A DNA stretch of 64,000 nucleotides from JAJPHT01 sp035526585. GTDB taxonomy: Archaea > Thermoplasmatota > SW-10-69-26 > JACQPN01 > JAJPHT01. Under the pieces are notes generated by a model that saw only the letters and a list, made by a program, of their open reading frames with translations, did not search any database and was not told the origin of the DNA. Location: assembly GCA_035526585.1 (NCBI GenBank), contig DATLCC010000102.1, positions 1-64,000 on the forward strand, read 5' to 3'. Made by a program: the position numbers and the translations under genes. Each line of letters opens with the position of its first letter. Position 1 is the first letter of the stretch. Positions 50,698 to 58,322 of this stretch are shown one piece after another.

Positions 50698-52457
50698 CAG
50701 GATCGCCTCTTCCCGCCGCGCGCAGGCATCCCCTCACGGCCTCGAGCCAGCGACGCACGGGACCGCGTGGCCTGCTCGATGCGTTCGGACTCGACCATAT
50801 CGGCGTGCTTTTCGGCGCGAGCGGCCTCGTCGATCTCCTCCTCGACGGCCTTGATCTGTGCCTGGAGCGCGTGGCGCTTGCGACGGACGTCCTCCGCGCG
50901 CCCTGCGGCCGCCGATCGCTGCTCGACCTCGCGCACGGCCTCCTTCGCCTCGTGGGCCGCGCGAGCGCTCCCCGTGAGGACGCCGGAAGGGCCGACGTAG
51001 ATGTCGCGCAGCTGGATGCCCTTCTTGGACATGGTGAACTCGCGAAGCTGGTTGCTGTGCGGCATGCCGCGAGACTTGAGGATCCCGATCGCGCGGTTGC
51101 GCTCTCCGTTCTCTTCGAAGTTGCGCAGGTGGATCCACGTGTCCACGATGGAGCTGATCCCGACGACGCTGTCCTCGAACGTGGGCGCTTCGTTGAGGGC
51201 GCTGAACACGCTCGTGATGTGGTGGCTCTTGAGATGATCGACGAGCCGCGTGAGCATCGACCGCACAGTCTCGAGGTTCCCCGCGCTGTGGAAGTCCGTC
51301 ACGGGGTCCACGATGACGACGCGCGGCTCGAAGGCGCGGATCTCTTTCACCATGCGCGCGAGGTGCATCTCGAGGCCGTACGTCGTCGGCCGCGAGCACT
51401 GGAAGCGCAGAAGCCCCGATCTCGCGAAGGGCGCGAGATCGACGCCGATGCTCCGCATGTTGCGGATGATCTGGCTGGGGGACTCCTCGAATCCGAAGTA
51501 GAGGCAGCGCTCCCCGCGCGCGCAGGTCGCCTGGACCATGTTCGCGAGGAGGCTCGACTTCCCGGTCCCGGTCGCTCCCGTGATGAGGGCGGTCGAGCCT
51601 TCGTAGACCCCTTTCGCGCCGAGCATCTCGTCGAGCCCGGGCGTCCCGGTGGAGACGCGACGCTCGGAGCTTTCGTGGATGAGCTCGAGGCCCGTGATGG
51701 GAGCGATGCTCAAGCCATCGTTGTCGATGAGGAACGGGTAGGCGTTGGAGCCGTGACGCGAGCCGCGGTATTTGACGACCCGGATCCGTCGCGTGGCGAC
51801 GTCGCCTTCGAGCCGGTTGTCCAGCGCGATCACGCAGTCTGTGACGTACTCCTCGAGCCCGTGCCGCGTGAGCGAGCCGCCCACGCCCGACTCCGCGGTG
51901 ACGACCGTCGTGAGCCCCTTCTCCTTGAGCCACGCCATCAGGCGCGCGAATTCGCTGCGCAGCACGGCGTGGTCGTCAAGGCCAGCAAAGAGGGCGTCGA
52001 GCGTGTCGAGCACGACGCGCTTCGCCCCGACCGCATCCACCGCGCTCTGGAGTCGCACGAAGAGGCCATCGAGCGTGTACTCGCCGGTCTCCAGCATCGT
52101 GTTCCGGTCGACGCGGATGTGGTCCACGGCGAGCTTGCCCTGACGCCGGAGCGCATCCAGATCGATGCCGATCGAAAGCGAGCTCTTTGCGATGTCCTCG
52201 GGGCTCTCCTCGAACGCGAGGAGGACGCCGTTCTCGCCTTCCTCCAGGATGCCCGCAGAAAGAAATTGGCAGGCCAGGTTCGTCTTGCCAGAGCCCGCCC
52301 CTCCCGCGACAAGCGTCGGGCGGCCGCGGGGAAGGCCGCCATCCGTGATGTCGTCGAGGCCCGCGATCCCGCTTGGCGTTTTCTGCACTCCTTCGATCCG
52401 GCTGGCCCCTTTCCGTCTCGCTCCCACGTGCGTTCGCTCCGCGCGGCCTCTCGCCAC
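50697..52457 (-). CDS. kaiC: Double-domain KaiC-family ATPase
   Basis: 586 aa. CI: VQKTPSGIAGLDDITDGGLP, Walker A GGAGSGKTN, catalytic Glu pair in LLAFEESPEDIAKS, Walker B RVVLDTLDAL. CII: STGTPGLDEMLGAKGVYEGS, Walker A GATGTGKSS, YFGFEESPSQIIRNM, VVIVDPVTDF. The stretch VVGISSIVDTWIHLRN aligns with the cyanobacterial ISTITDT segment, so Ser-Ser replaces the S431/T432 phosphosites. The C-terminus (about 500-586) is a long charged coiled coil. I start at GTG 52457 because CTTTAAGC at 52482-52489 is a TATA-like box with rare codons around it; ATG 52499 is the alternative. Confidence 0.93.
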   Translation of the reverse strand: MARGRAERTHVGARRKGASRIEGVQKTPSGIAGLDDITDGGLPRGRPTLVAGGAGSGKTNLACQFLSAGILEEGENGVLLAFEESPEDIAKSSLSIGIDLDALRRQGKLAVDHIRVDRNTMLETGEYTLDGLFVRLQSAVDAVGAKRVVLDTLDALFAGLDDHAVLRSEFARLMAWLKEKGLTTVVTAESGVGGSLTRHGLEEYVTDCVIALDNRLEGDVATRRIRVVKYRGSRHGSNAYPFLIDNDGLSIAPITGLELIHESSERRVSTGTPGLDEMLGAKGVYEGSTALITGATGTGKSSLLANMVQATCARGERCLYFGFEESPSQIIRNMRSIGVDLAPFARSGLLRFQCSRPTTYGLEMHLARMVKEIRAFEPRVVIVDPVTDFHSAGNLETVRSMLTRLVDHLKSHHITSVFSALNEAPTFEDSVVGISSIVDTWIHLRNFEENGERNRAIGILKSRGMPHSNQLREFTMSKKGIQLRDIYVGPSGVLTGSARAAHEAKEAVREVEQRSAAAGRAEDVRRKRHALQAQIKAVEEEIDEAARAEKHADMVESERIEQATRSRASLARGREGMPARGGKRRS

Positions 52458-52481
52458 GGGACGCCCAAACCTCGGAATCCC

Positions 52482-52490
52482 GCTTAAAGG
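52482..52490 (-). promoter_or_regulatory. TATA-like box of the kaiC operon
   Basis: Minus-strand CCTTTAAGC, 29 nt before GTG 52457. It would lie inside the coding region if ATG 52499 were used. Confidence 0.4.
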
Positions 52491-52607
52491 GAGCGTCATC
52501 CCTGGAAGCGAGCGACCGGGTGAGCAACGGCGCGGGCGCTTCGTGCTCGCGCGGCGCCGCGTCGGCCTCCGGACGGCGCTCACGGGCGCGGCATCGCGCC
52601 GGTCGCC

Positions 52608-53066
52608 TCACGGCATGCCAGGCAGGAGCGGCGGCGTGCCCGCGACGCAGTCAAGGCCGTCACCGCCGTTCGGGACCGGGTCGAAGCCGTACGTGTACTC
52701 CGTCATGGTGCAGTAGGGCTCGCCTGGCTCGCCGCCGAACGACCACGAGTAGCCGTACCACGCGACGCCCGCCGCCTTGTACTCGCCTGTGTTCTCATCG
52801 AACGAGTAGTAGCCCACGGCGAGGCCGCTGTCCTCCTCGGCGTAGAAGCCGTCGTCGTACGTGTAGCAGTAGCTCGACACGCTCGCGTGCTGCGAGCCGT
52901 CGTCGACGTGCACGCCGCGCTCGGCGCCGTCGTTCGCGCCTTCGCAGCCGTCGCCGGACGAGGTGACGTTGGCGCACGTGTCGGCGTCGAGGCAGACGGG
53001 GTCCGCGGCGGCGGCGGGGACGAGGGCGGTCGCGAGCAGGCACAGGATCAGAAGCTTCGTCGTCAT
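52608..53066 (-). CDS. Small secreted Cys-rich protein (152 aa)
   Basis: Signal peptide TTKLLILCLLATALVPAAAA, then a mature acidic protein with about seven Cys (VCLDADTCANV, DGCEGAN, SYCYTYDDG, PYCTMTEY, GLDCVAG), suited to disulfides, and many Tyr/Gly. No recognised family. Four nt after the secreted protein gene upstream on the same strand, so cotranscribed. Downstream lies the kaiC promoter. Confidence 0.72.
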   Translation of the reverse strand: MTTKLLILCLLATALVPAAAADPVCLDADTCANVTSSGDGCEGANDGAERGVHVDDGSQHASVSSYCYTYDDGFYAEEDSGLAVGYYSFDENTGEYKAAGVAWYGYSWSFGGEPGEPYCTMTEYTYGFDPVPNGGDGLDCVAGTPPLLPGMP

Positions 53067-53070
53067 GATA

Positions 53071-53946
53071 TCAGTCTCCCTGCGGAATGGGAATGTCGCT
53101 CCCCAGCACGAAGGCCGGCGTGCGCCAGCAGCGCTCGCCCGCGAGGGCGCGGCAGAGCGGCTGGTTGTCGTTCTCGTCCACGTTGCGGTCGATGCGGAAC
53201 GTGTGGTCCCCCGCCGGCATGCCGGGAAGGAGGAAGCCGTCCGACATCGCGATCGGGTCGCCCGGCCCGTCGACGGAGATCTCCTGGAGGCCGAGGTGCG
53301 ACCCGGCCCAGAAGGACGCGAACAGCGCGCCTTCGATGGGCACGGTCGCGGCGGCGTCGAGCTGCGCCTTCGCCTCCACGACGCCATCGCGCACCGGCAG
53401 CGACTCGCGCGCGACGACGTTCGCCGCGCCGTCGAGGTCGCGTTCGGTGAGGAGGAACGCGTCGCCGCTCGTCGTCGCGAGAACGGTCGCGCCGTCGTCG
53501 GCGAACATGCGCCATTCGCCCGTCGTCGCTCCCTCGAACGCGCCCAACGCAACGACGATCCACTCGTGGTCGTACGCGGGATCGAAGTCGACGCGCATCT
53601 CGATGGGCCATGGCGATCCGCCGGAGAGCTCGGAGACGAGCGTGCCGGTCTGCGCGGTCTGCGCGTGGAGCTCGTGGCCGCCCTCGTCGTACCAGGTCGG
53701 GTTGATGAGGCCGTTGAACTCCATCGTCTCGGCGTCGATGAACCAGAGGCCGAAGCTCGCGAAGGTCGCCTCCTCGTGCGTCGCGGCGAGCCACACGCTG
53801 AAGAAGGAATGGGCGGGCAGGAAGAGGCGCCACGCCGTCGCGGTGGGGCCCTCGAACGGGATGCTCTGGATCAGCGGCGCGTCGGGCGGGTCGAATGCGG
53901 CGACGGTGGGCGCGAGGAGCAGAGCTATCACGAGCAAGGCGCGCAT
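53071..53946 (-). CDS. Secreted beta-rich protein (291 aa)
   Basis: Signal peptide RALLVIALLLAPTVAAFDPP. The mature part looks like two beta-sandwich repeats (TATAWRLFLPAHSFFSVWLA; GEWRMFADDGATVLATTSGD) and ends with a Cys pair (QPLCRALAGERCWRTP). Family not recognised; no catalytic motif. ATG 53946. First gene of a two-gene leftward unit with the Cys-rich protein; divergent from the gene at 54015. Confidence 0.72.
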   Translation of the reverse strand: MRALLVIALLLAPTVAAFDPPDAPLIQSIPFEGPTATAWRLFLPAHSFFSVWLAATHEEATFASFGLWFIDAETMEFNGLINPTWYDEGGHELHAQTAQTGTLVSELSGGSPWPIEMRVDFDPAYDHEWIVVALGAFEGATTGEWRMFADDGATVLATTSGDAFLLTERDLDGAANVVARESLPVRDGVVEAKAQLDAAATVPIEGALFASFWAGSHLGLQEISVDGPGDPIAMSDGFLLPGMPAGDHTFRIDRNVDENDNQPLCRALAGERCWRTPAFVLGSDIPIPQGD

Positions 53947-54014
53947 AGGGCCTCCCGAGACGCGAGCGGCCCCCCGAGGGAAAAGCATTCCCGTCCGGAA
54001 GCCTCTGCGACCGT

Positions 54015-54590
54015 ATGCGTACCCTGCTCGTCGCCCTCCTGCTCGCCGCGCCCCTTGCGGCGGGGGAAGCCGACATCGGCGCCCTCGTCGCGAGCCTGCG
54101 GGCGCAAGGCGCCACCACGCTCACGGGCGCAGAAGGGGCGCCCGCCGTGCCCGCGGACGTGGGGTACGCCGTCCGGACGGAGGATCTCCCGTGCTACGTC
54201 GCGGCGCTCCTCACCGTGTTCGAGGTGACGACGGACGGCGTGCCGCGCGACGGGATCGAGATCGAGCGCACGCTCCTCGCGCCCGAGCCCGTCGTGCCGT
54301 GCGGCTATGGCTTCGAAAGCTGGGTGGGGGAAGCGCGCGCGACGGTCGCGCCCGATGCGTGGGACTGGGTCGCGTGCACGGCGTTCGAAGGAGGACTCGG
54401 CGGCTGGGCCGCGATCAGCGCGCCGTGCCACGTCGCGGACTTCTCCGAGGTGACGCTCACCGGGCGCGTCGGCGTCGTGCGTCTCTCCGATTGCTCGGCG
54501 GAGGGCGTGTGCGTCACGATGCAGCAGGTCTTCGGTGGCACGAACAACGCGCCGGGCCACGCGGACGCGGCGTCCATCCGCATCGCCTGA
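54015..54590 (+). CDS. Secreted protein with six cysteines (191 aa)
   Basis: Signal peptide RTLLVALLLAAPLAAGEADI. The mature part holds DLPCYVAALLTVFEV, VPCGYGFESWVGEA, WVACTAFEGGLGGWA, APCHVADFSEV, LSDCSAEGVCVTM: six Cys that may form three disulfides. Probable beta-sandwich; no family recognised. Shares size, signal style and location with the two genes divergent from it, suggesting a small surface-protein cluster. Confidence 0.7.
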   Translation: MRTLLVALLLAAPLAAGEADIGALVASLRAQGATTLTGAEGAPAVPADVGYAVRTEDLPCYVAALLTVFEVTTDGVPRDGIEIERTLLAPEPVVPCGYGFESWVGEARATVAPDAWDWVACTAFEGGLGGWAAISAPCHVADFSEVTLTGRVGVVRLSDCSAEGVCVTMQQVFGGTNNAPGHADAASIRIA

Positions 54591-54624
54591 AGCTTGCGGC
54601 TACGGCCGCGGGCAGAAAGGCGAA

Positions 54625-54636
54625 GCGCTTATCTTA
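54625..54636 (+). promoter_or_regulatory. TATA-like box of rbcL
   Basis: GCGCTTATCTTA, 41 nt before GTG 54671 and 53 nt before ATG 54683. Confidence 0.45.
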
Positions 54637-54682
54637 TCCCAGGTCGCAGACGGGCGAAGGTGTGTTTTCAGTGACGCGAGGA

Positions 54683-55960
54683 ATGAACTATACCGACTTC
54701 CTCGAGCTTGGCGCGAGCGCGCGCCCCGAAGAGTTCGTCTGCACGTTCCGCCTCGAAGCGCATCCCTCGGTCAAGTTCGACTGGGCCGCGGGCGCGCTCG
54801 CCGCCGAATCGAGCATCGGGACGTGGGATCCGGGCCTCACGACGATGACGGGGGAGGAGCGCCAGTACGGCGCCCGCGTCATCAAGCTCGACGAGGAGAA
54901 GAAGCTCGTCTGGATCGCGTACCCGCCGGCCCTCTTCGAGTTCGGCAACCTCTCGCAGCTCCTCTCGAGCGTCGTGGGCAACGTGTACGGCCTCAAGGAA
55001 GTGCAGAAGCTGCGCTTCGTGGACATCGAGATGCCCAAGGAGTTCGTCCGCAGCTTCAAGGGCCCGCAGCTCGGGATCGAGGGCGTGCGCAAGATGACGG
55101 GCATCCACGGGCGCCCGATCACCGGCACGATCGTGAAGCCCAAGCTCGGCCTCTCGTCCGAGAACTGGGCGAAGGCCGCATACAACGCGTGGCGCGGCGG
55201 CATCGACTTCGTGAAGGACGACGAGAACCTCACGAGCATGCCGTTCAACACCTTCCACAAGCGCGTGGAGCTCGTCATGGAGGCCAAGAAGAAGGCCGAG
55301 CGAGAGACGGGCGAGAAGAAGCTCTACTTCTGCAACGTGAGCGCGCCCGTCACGGAGATGAAGCGACGCGCCGACGAGGTCATCGGGCGCGGCAACGACT
55401 ACGTCATGATCGACGTGCTCACCGTCGGCTGGTCCGCCGTGCAGGAGATGCGCGACTTCCTCGACGGACGCGGCATCGGCATCCACGCGCACCGCGCGAT
55501 GCACGGCGCGTTCAGCCGGCTCGAGGAGCACGGCATCGACATGTTGCCGGTCTCCAAGTGGATCCGCATGGCCGGCGCCGACACGCTCCACGCCGGAACC
55601 CTTGGCGCGGGCAAGATGTTCACCGAGGGCGGCAAGTCGCACGCCAAAGGGATCTACGACATGCTCCGCGGAGACATGCACGGCCTCAAGCCGACCCTCC
55701 CCGTCGCCTCGGGCGGCATGCACCCGGGCGTCATCGCGCAGGTCTGGGAGGCCAACGGCGGCTCGCCCGACTTCTGCGCGGCCGCAGGTGGCGGCGTCCA
55801 CGGGAACCCGCTGGGCTCGCAGGCCGGCGCGAAGGCGATGCGGCAGGCCGTCGAAGCCTACCAGAAGGGCATCAGCCCCGAGGAATACGCGAAGACGCAC
55901 GATGAGCTCGCCGCCGCCATCAAGCGCTGGGGCACGAAGCCCGTGAGCGGCGCGGAGTAG
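54683..55960 (+). CDS. rbcL: Type III ribulose-bisphosphate carboxylase
   Basis: 425 aa. N-domain FVCTFRLEAHPSVKFDWAAG, with AAESSIGTWDPG. Active site: TGTIVKPKLGLSSENWAKAA (Lys), GGIDFVKDDENLTSMPFNT (carbamylated Lys, Asp, Glu), GIGIHAHRAMHGAFSR (His), SKWIRMAGADTLHAGTLGAG, ASGGMHPG, AAGGGVHGNPLGSQAGAKAM. In archaea it fixes CO2 onto ribulose-1,5-bisphosphate derived from AMP, giving 3-phosphoglycerate. ATG 54683 or GTG 54671 can start it. It lies 158 nt before AMP phosphorylase. Confidence 0.96.
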   Translation: MNYTDFLELGASARPEEFVCTFRLEAHPSVKFDWAAGALAAESSIGTWDPGLTTMTGEERQYGARVIKLDEEKKLVWIAYPPALFEFGNLSQLLSSVVGNVYGLKEVQKLRFVDIEMPKEFVRSFKGPQLGIEGVRKMTGIHGRPITGTIVKPKLGLSSENWAKAAYNAWRGGIDFVKDDENLTSMPFNTFHKRVELVMEAKKKAERETGEKKLYFCNVSAPVTEMKRRADEVIGRGNDYVMIDVLTVGWSAVQEMRDFLDGRGIGIHAHRAMHGAFSRLEEHGIDMLPVSKWIRMAGADTLHAGTLGAGKMFTEGGKSHAKGIYDMLRGDMHGLKPTLPVASGGMHPGVIAQVWEANGGSPDFCAAAGGGVHGNPLGSQAGAKAMRQAVEAYQKGISPEEYAKTHDELAAAIKRWGTKPVSGAE

Positions 55961-56077
55961 GAGCGCGAGGCCAGCTTCGCCCAGAGCGACCTACGCGACG
56001 ACGCGACCCACGCGACATGCTATCAGGGTCGCGTGCGTCGCGTCCGTCGCGCTGCGCGACGCGGCGCAAAGGGAGCC

Positions 56078-56087
56078 AAGCTTAAGC
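56078..56087 (+). promoter_or_regulatory. TATA-like box, AMP phosphorylase
   Basis: AAGCTTAAGC centred 36 nt before ATG 56119, so the gene has its own promoter despite lying beside rbcL. Confidence 0.4.
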
Positions 56088-56118
56088 CCCCAAACCCCCC
56101 AACAGAGTTGACTCGAAC

Positions 56119-57651
56119 ATGGAAGGTCTCAACCTCAAGGCCAAGATCCTCGACATCGACCTTGGCAAGTTCCAGGTGCTCCTGCACTCCGCCGACGCCG
56201 AGGAGCTTGGCGTCCATCCGGGCGACCGCGTCCGCGTGCACGCGAACAACCTCGACGTGATCGCCGTCGTCGACGTCACGAAGAGCGTCGTGCCCGAAGG
56301 CATCATCGGCGTCTTCGCCGACGTACGCACGCACTTTGGCGTCGAGGACGCGCACGACATGTTCGTGCGGCCTGCGGAAAAGCCCGAGAGCGTCCGCTTC
56401 ATCAAGAAGAAGATGCACGGCAAGAAGCTCACGCGCGAGGAGATCGACCAGGTCATCGTCGATACGGTGAACGGATCCCTCACCGACATCGAGCTCTCCG
56501 CGTGGGTCACCTCGCTCGAGATCAACGACATGGACATGGAGGAGATCGAGTACCTCACACGCTCCATGGTGAAGCACGGCGAGGTCCTCGACTTCGGCCC
56601 CGAGGCCGTCGTCTTCGACAAGCACTCGATCGGCGGCGTGCCAGGCAACAAGATCTCGCTCCTCATCGTCCCCATCGTCGCCGCGGCCGGCCTCCTCATC
56701 CCCAAGACATCGAGCCGCGCCGTCACCGGCGCCGCCGGCACCGCGGACGTGATGGAGGTCTTCGGACCCGTGAGCCTCTCGGGCCCCCAGATCATGGAGA
56801 TCACGCGCGACGTCGGCGGCGTCCTCTGCTGGGGCGGCGGCGTCAACCTCGCCCCCTCCGACGACATCATCATCCGCGCCGAACACCCCCTCTCCATCGA
56901 CCCCCGCGCCCAGCTCCTCGCGAGCGTCATGGCCAAGAAGAAGGCCGTCGGCGCCAACAAGGTCGTCATGGACCTCCCCATGGGAGACGGCACGAAGCTC
57001 CCCACGATCGACGACGCCAAGAAGATCGGCCGCATGTTCATCGACCTCGGAGAACGCCTCGACATGCAGGTCGAATGCGCCGTCACCTACGGCGGCCAAC
57101 CCGTCGGACGCGCCGTCGGATGCTCCCTCGAAGCGAACGAAGCCCTCGCCGCGCTCCGCGGCCTCGAGACCGCCCCCAGATCCCTCGTCGAAAAAAGCGT
57201 AGGCATCAGCGGCATCATCCTCGAGATGGGCGGCGTCGTCGGCCGCGGCAAAGGCCGCGCCAAAGCCGAAGAGATCCTCCGCTCGGGCGAAGCCCTCGCG
57301 AAATTCATCGAGATCGTCGAAGCCCAGAACGGAAAGGTCCCCAAAGGCGACTTCGCCATCGGCCCCTTCCACGCCGACCTCACCACCGTCGAAGGCGGCT
57401 ACGTCTCCGGCATGAAGAACAAAGCGCTCATCGCCATCGCACGCGCCTCCGGCAGCCCCAAGGAACACGGCGCAGGCATCGTCGTCCACCACAAACGCGG
57501 AGACCGCGTCGCCCCCGGCGAACCCATGATGACCATCTACGCCGAATCCCAATACCGCCTCGACCAGGCCATGGCGCTCGCGCGAAAAACGCAACCCATC
57601 ATCGTCGAAGGCATGCTCCTCTCCAGGATGCCGGAAGTGAGGGAGCTCTAA
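56119..57651 (+). CDS. deoA: AMP phosphorylase
   Basis: 510 aa. The N-terminal archaeal barrel domain (residues 1-85, VHPGDRVRVHANNLDVIAVV) is absent from thymidine phosphorylases. The core has FDKHSIGGVPGNKISLLIVP, LIPKTSSRAVTGAAGTADVM, CWGGGVNLAPSDDIIIRAEH and MDLPMGDGTKLP. It converts AMP and phosphate to ribose-1,5-bisphosphate, the step feeding R15P isomerase and RuBisCO. With rbcL next door, two of three steps of the archaeal AMP pathway are here; the isomerase (e2b2) is not in the window. Confidence 0.96.
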   Translation: MEGLNLKAKILDIDLGKFQVLLHSADAEELGVHPGDRVRVHANNLDVIAVVDVTKSVVPEGIIGVFADVRTHFGVEDAHDMFVRPAEKPESVRFIKKKMHGKKLTREEIDQVIVDTVNGSLTDIELSAWVTSLEINDMDMEEIEYLTRSMVKHGEVLDFGPEAVVFDKHSIGGVPGNKISLLIVPIVAAAGLLIPKTSSRAVTGAAGTADVMEVFGPVSLSGPQIMEITRDVGGVLCWGGGVNLAPSDDIIIRAEHPLSIDPRAQLLASVMAKKKAVGANKVVMDLPMGDGTKLPTIDDAKKIGRMFIDLGERLDMQVECAVTYGGQPVGRAVGCSLEANEALAALRGLETAPRSLVEKSVGISGIILEMGGVVGRGKGRAKAEEILRSGEALAKFIEIVEAQNGKVPKGDFAIGPFHADLTTVEGGYVSGMKNKALIAIARASGSPKEHGAGIVVHHKRGDRVAPGEPMMTIYAESQYRLDQAMALARKTQPIIVEGMLLSRMPEVREL

Positions 57652-57706
57652 GTTCAGTCAGCCAGGAAGGCTCAACCACCGCTCCCGTGTGCCGAAATGA
57701 CCTGGG

Positions 57707-58102
57707 TTGAAGGCGGGGGGGCACGTCCTGCTGACGGTGTATCCTGATCGGACGTGGGCGCGCATCCTGTTCGCGGATCGCCTGCGCAGGAACCCTACGG
57801 AGGCCATGGTCCGATCGGAACGGTACATGGCCGATCGCTTCGGGCGGGATCCGTTCCGAAGAGAGCGCGTGGTCGGCGAGCGTATCGCGGATTTCTATTT
57901 CCCTCTTCAGCGAGTCGTTGTCGAAGTCGATGGCCCTTCCCATGATAACATCGACCAGTGGGTCAAGGACCGGTTTCGCGATCTGGAGATGAGCCAGCGT
58001 GGGCTTCTCGTCCTTAGATCTCGTAACAGCGACGTCTTTGAGCGTGCAGGCTGGGTGATGGCAAGAGTCGAGGCCGCGGTTCAGGCGCGTAGCCAAATTT
58101 AG
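57707..58102 (+). CDS. DUF559-like endonuclease-fold protein (131 aa)
   Basis: LRRNPTEAMVRSERYMADRF, then FRRERVVGERIADFYFPLQR with VVVEVDGPSHDN, match DUF559 (very-short-patch-repair fold: basic RR, catalytic D in ADF and E-x-D/G in VEVDG). It ends with DLEMSQRGLLVLRSRNSDVF. A probable DNA endonuclease; family members often travel with mobile DNA. TTG 57707 is the longest start; GTG 57737 or ATG 57797 are possible. Downstream lies a broken gene, consistent with a local insertion or rearrangement. Confidence 0.8.
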   Translation: MKAGGHVLLTVYPDRTWARILFADRLRRNPTEAMVRSERYMADRFGRDPFRRERVVGERIADFYFPLQRVVVEVDGPSHDNIDQWVKDRFRDLEMSQRGLLVLRSRNSDVFERAGWVMARVEAAVQARSQI

Positions 58103-58104
58103 CC

Positions 58105-58253
58105 GTCCCCCTGCCTCGCCCCATCCAGACTTCCGGAGGTCCGCAAGGGTCGCCTCGAATTGCGCGGTAGCTGCCTTGAGATCTTCAATGATCTCCTCGG
58201 CGATGACGTGCGGCGAGCAGGAGCAGCGTCAGGACCACGGGACGCAGCGACAT
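58105..58253 (-). pseudogene. Broken small secreted-protein gene
   Basis: ATG 58253 opens a signal peptide SLRPVVLTLLLLAA, but the frame stops at 58185. One base shift restores a good reading: VIAEEIIEDLKAATAQFEAT followed by LADLRKSGWGEAG, a helical segment that then runs into the DUF559 gene's antisense strand. It reads as a frameshifted, truncated gene. The rest of the spacer 58254-58322 shows nothing. Confidence 0.35.
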
Positions 58254-58322
58254 CCCGCGAAGGTGGCCCCCTCACCCGGGAAAACGTTGCCCCTCAGGGC
58301 GCGAAGGATCCCCTGCGCGCGG

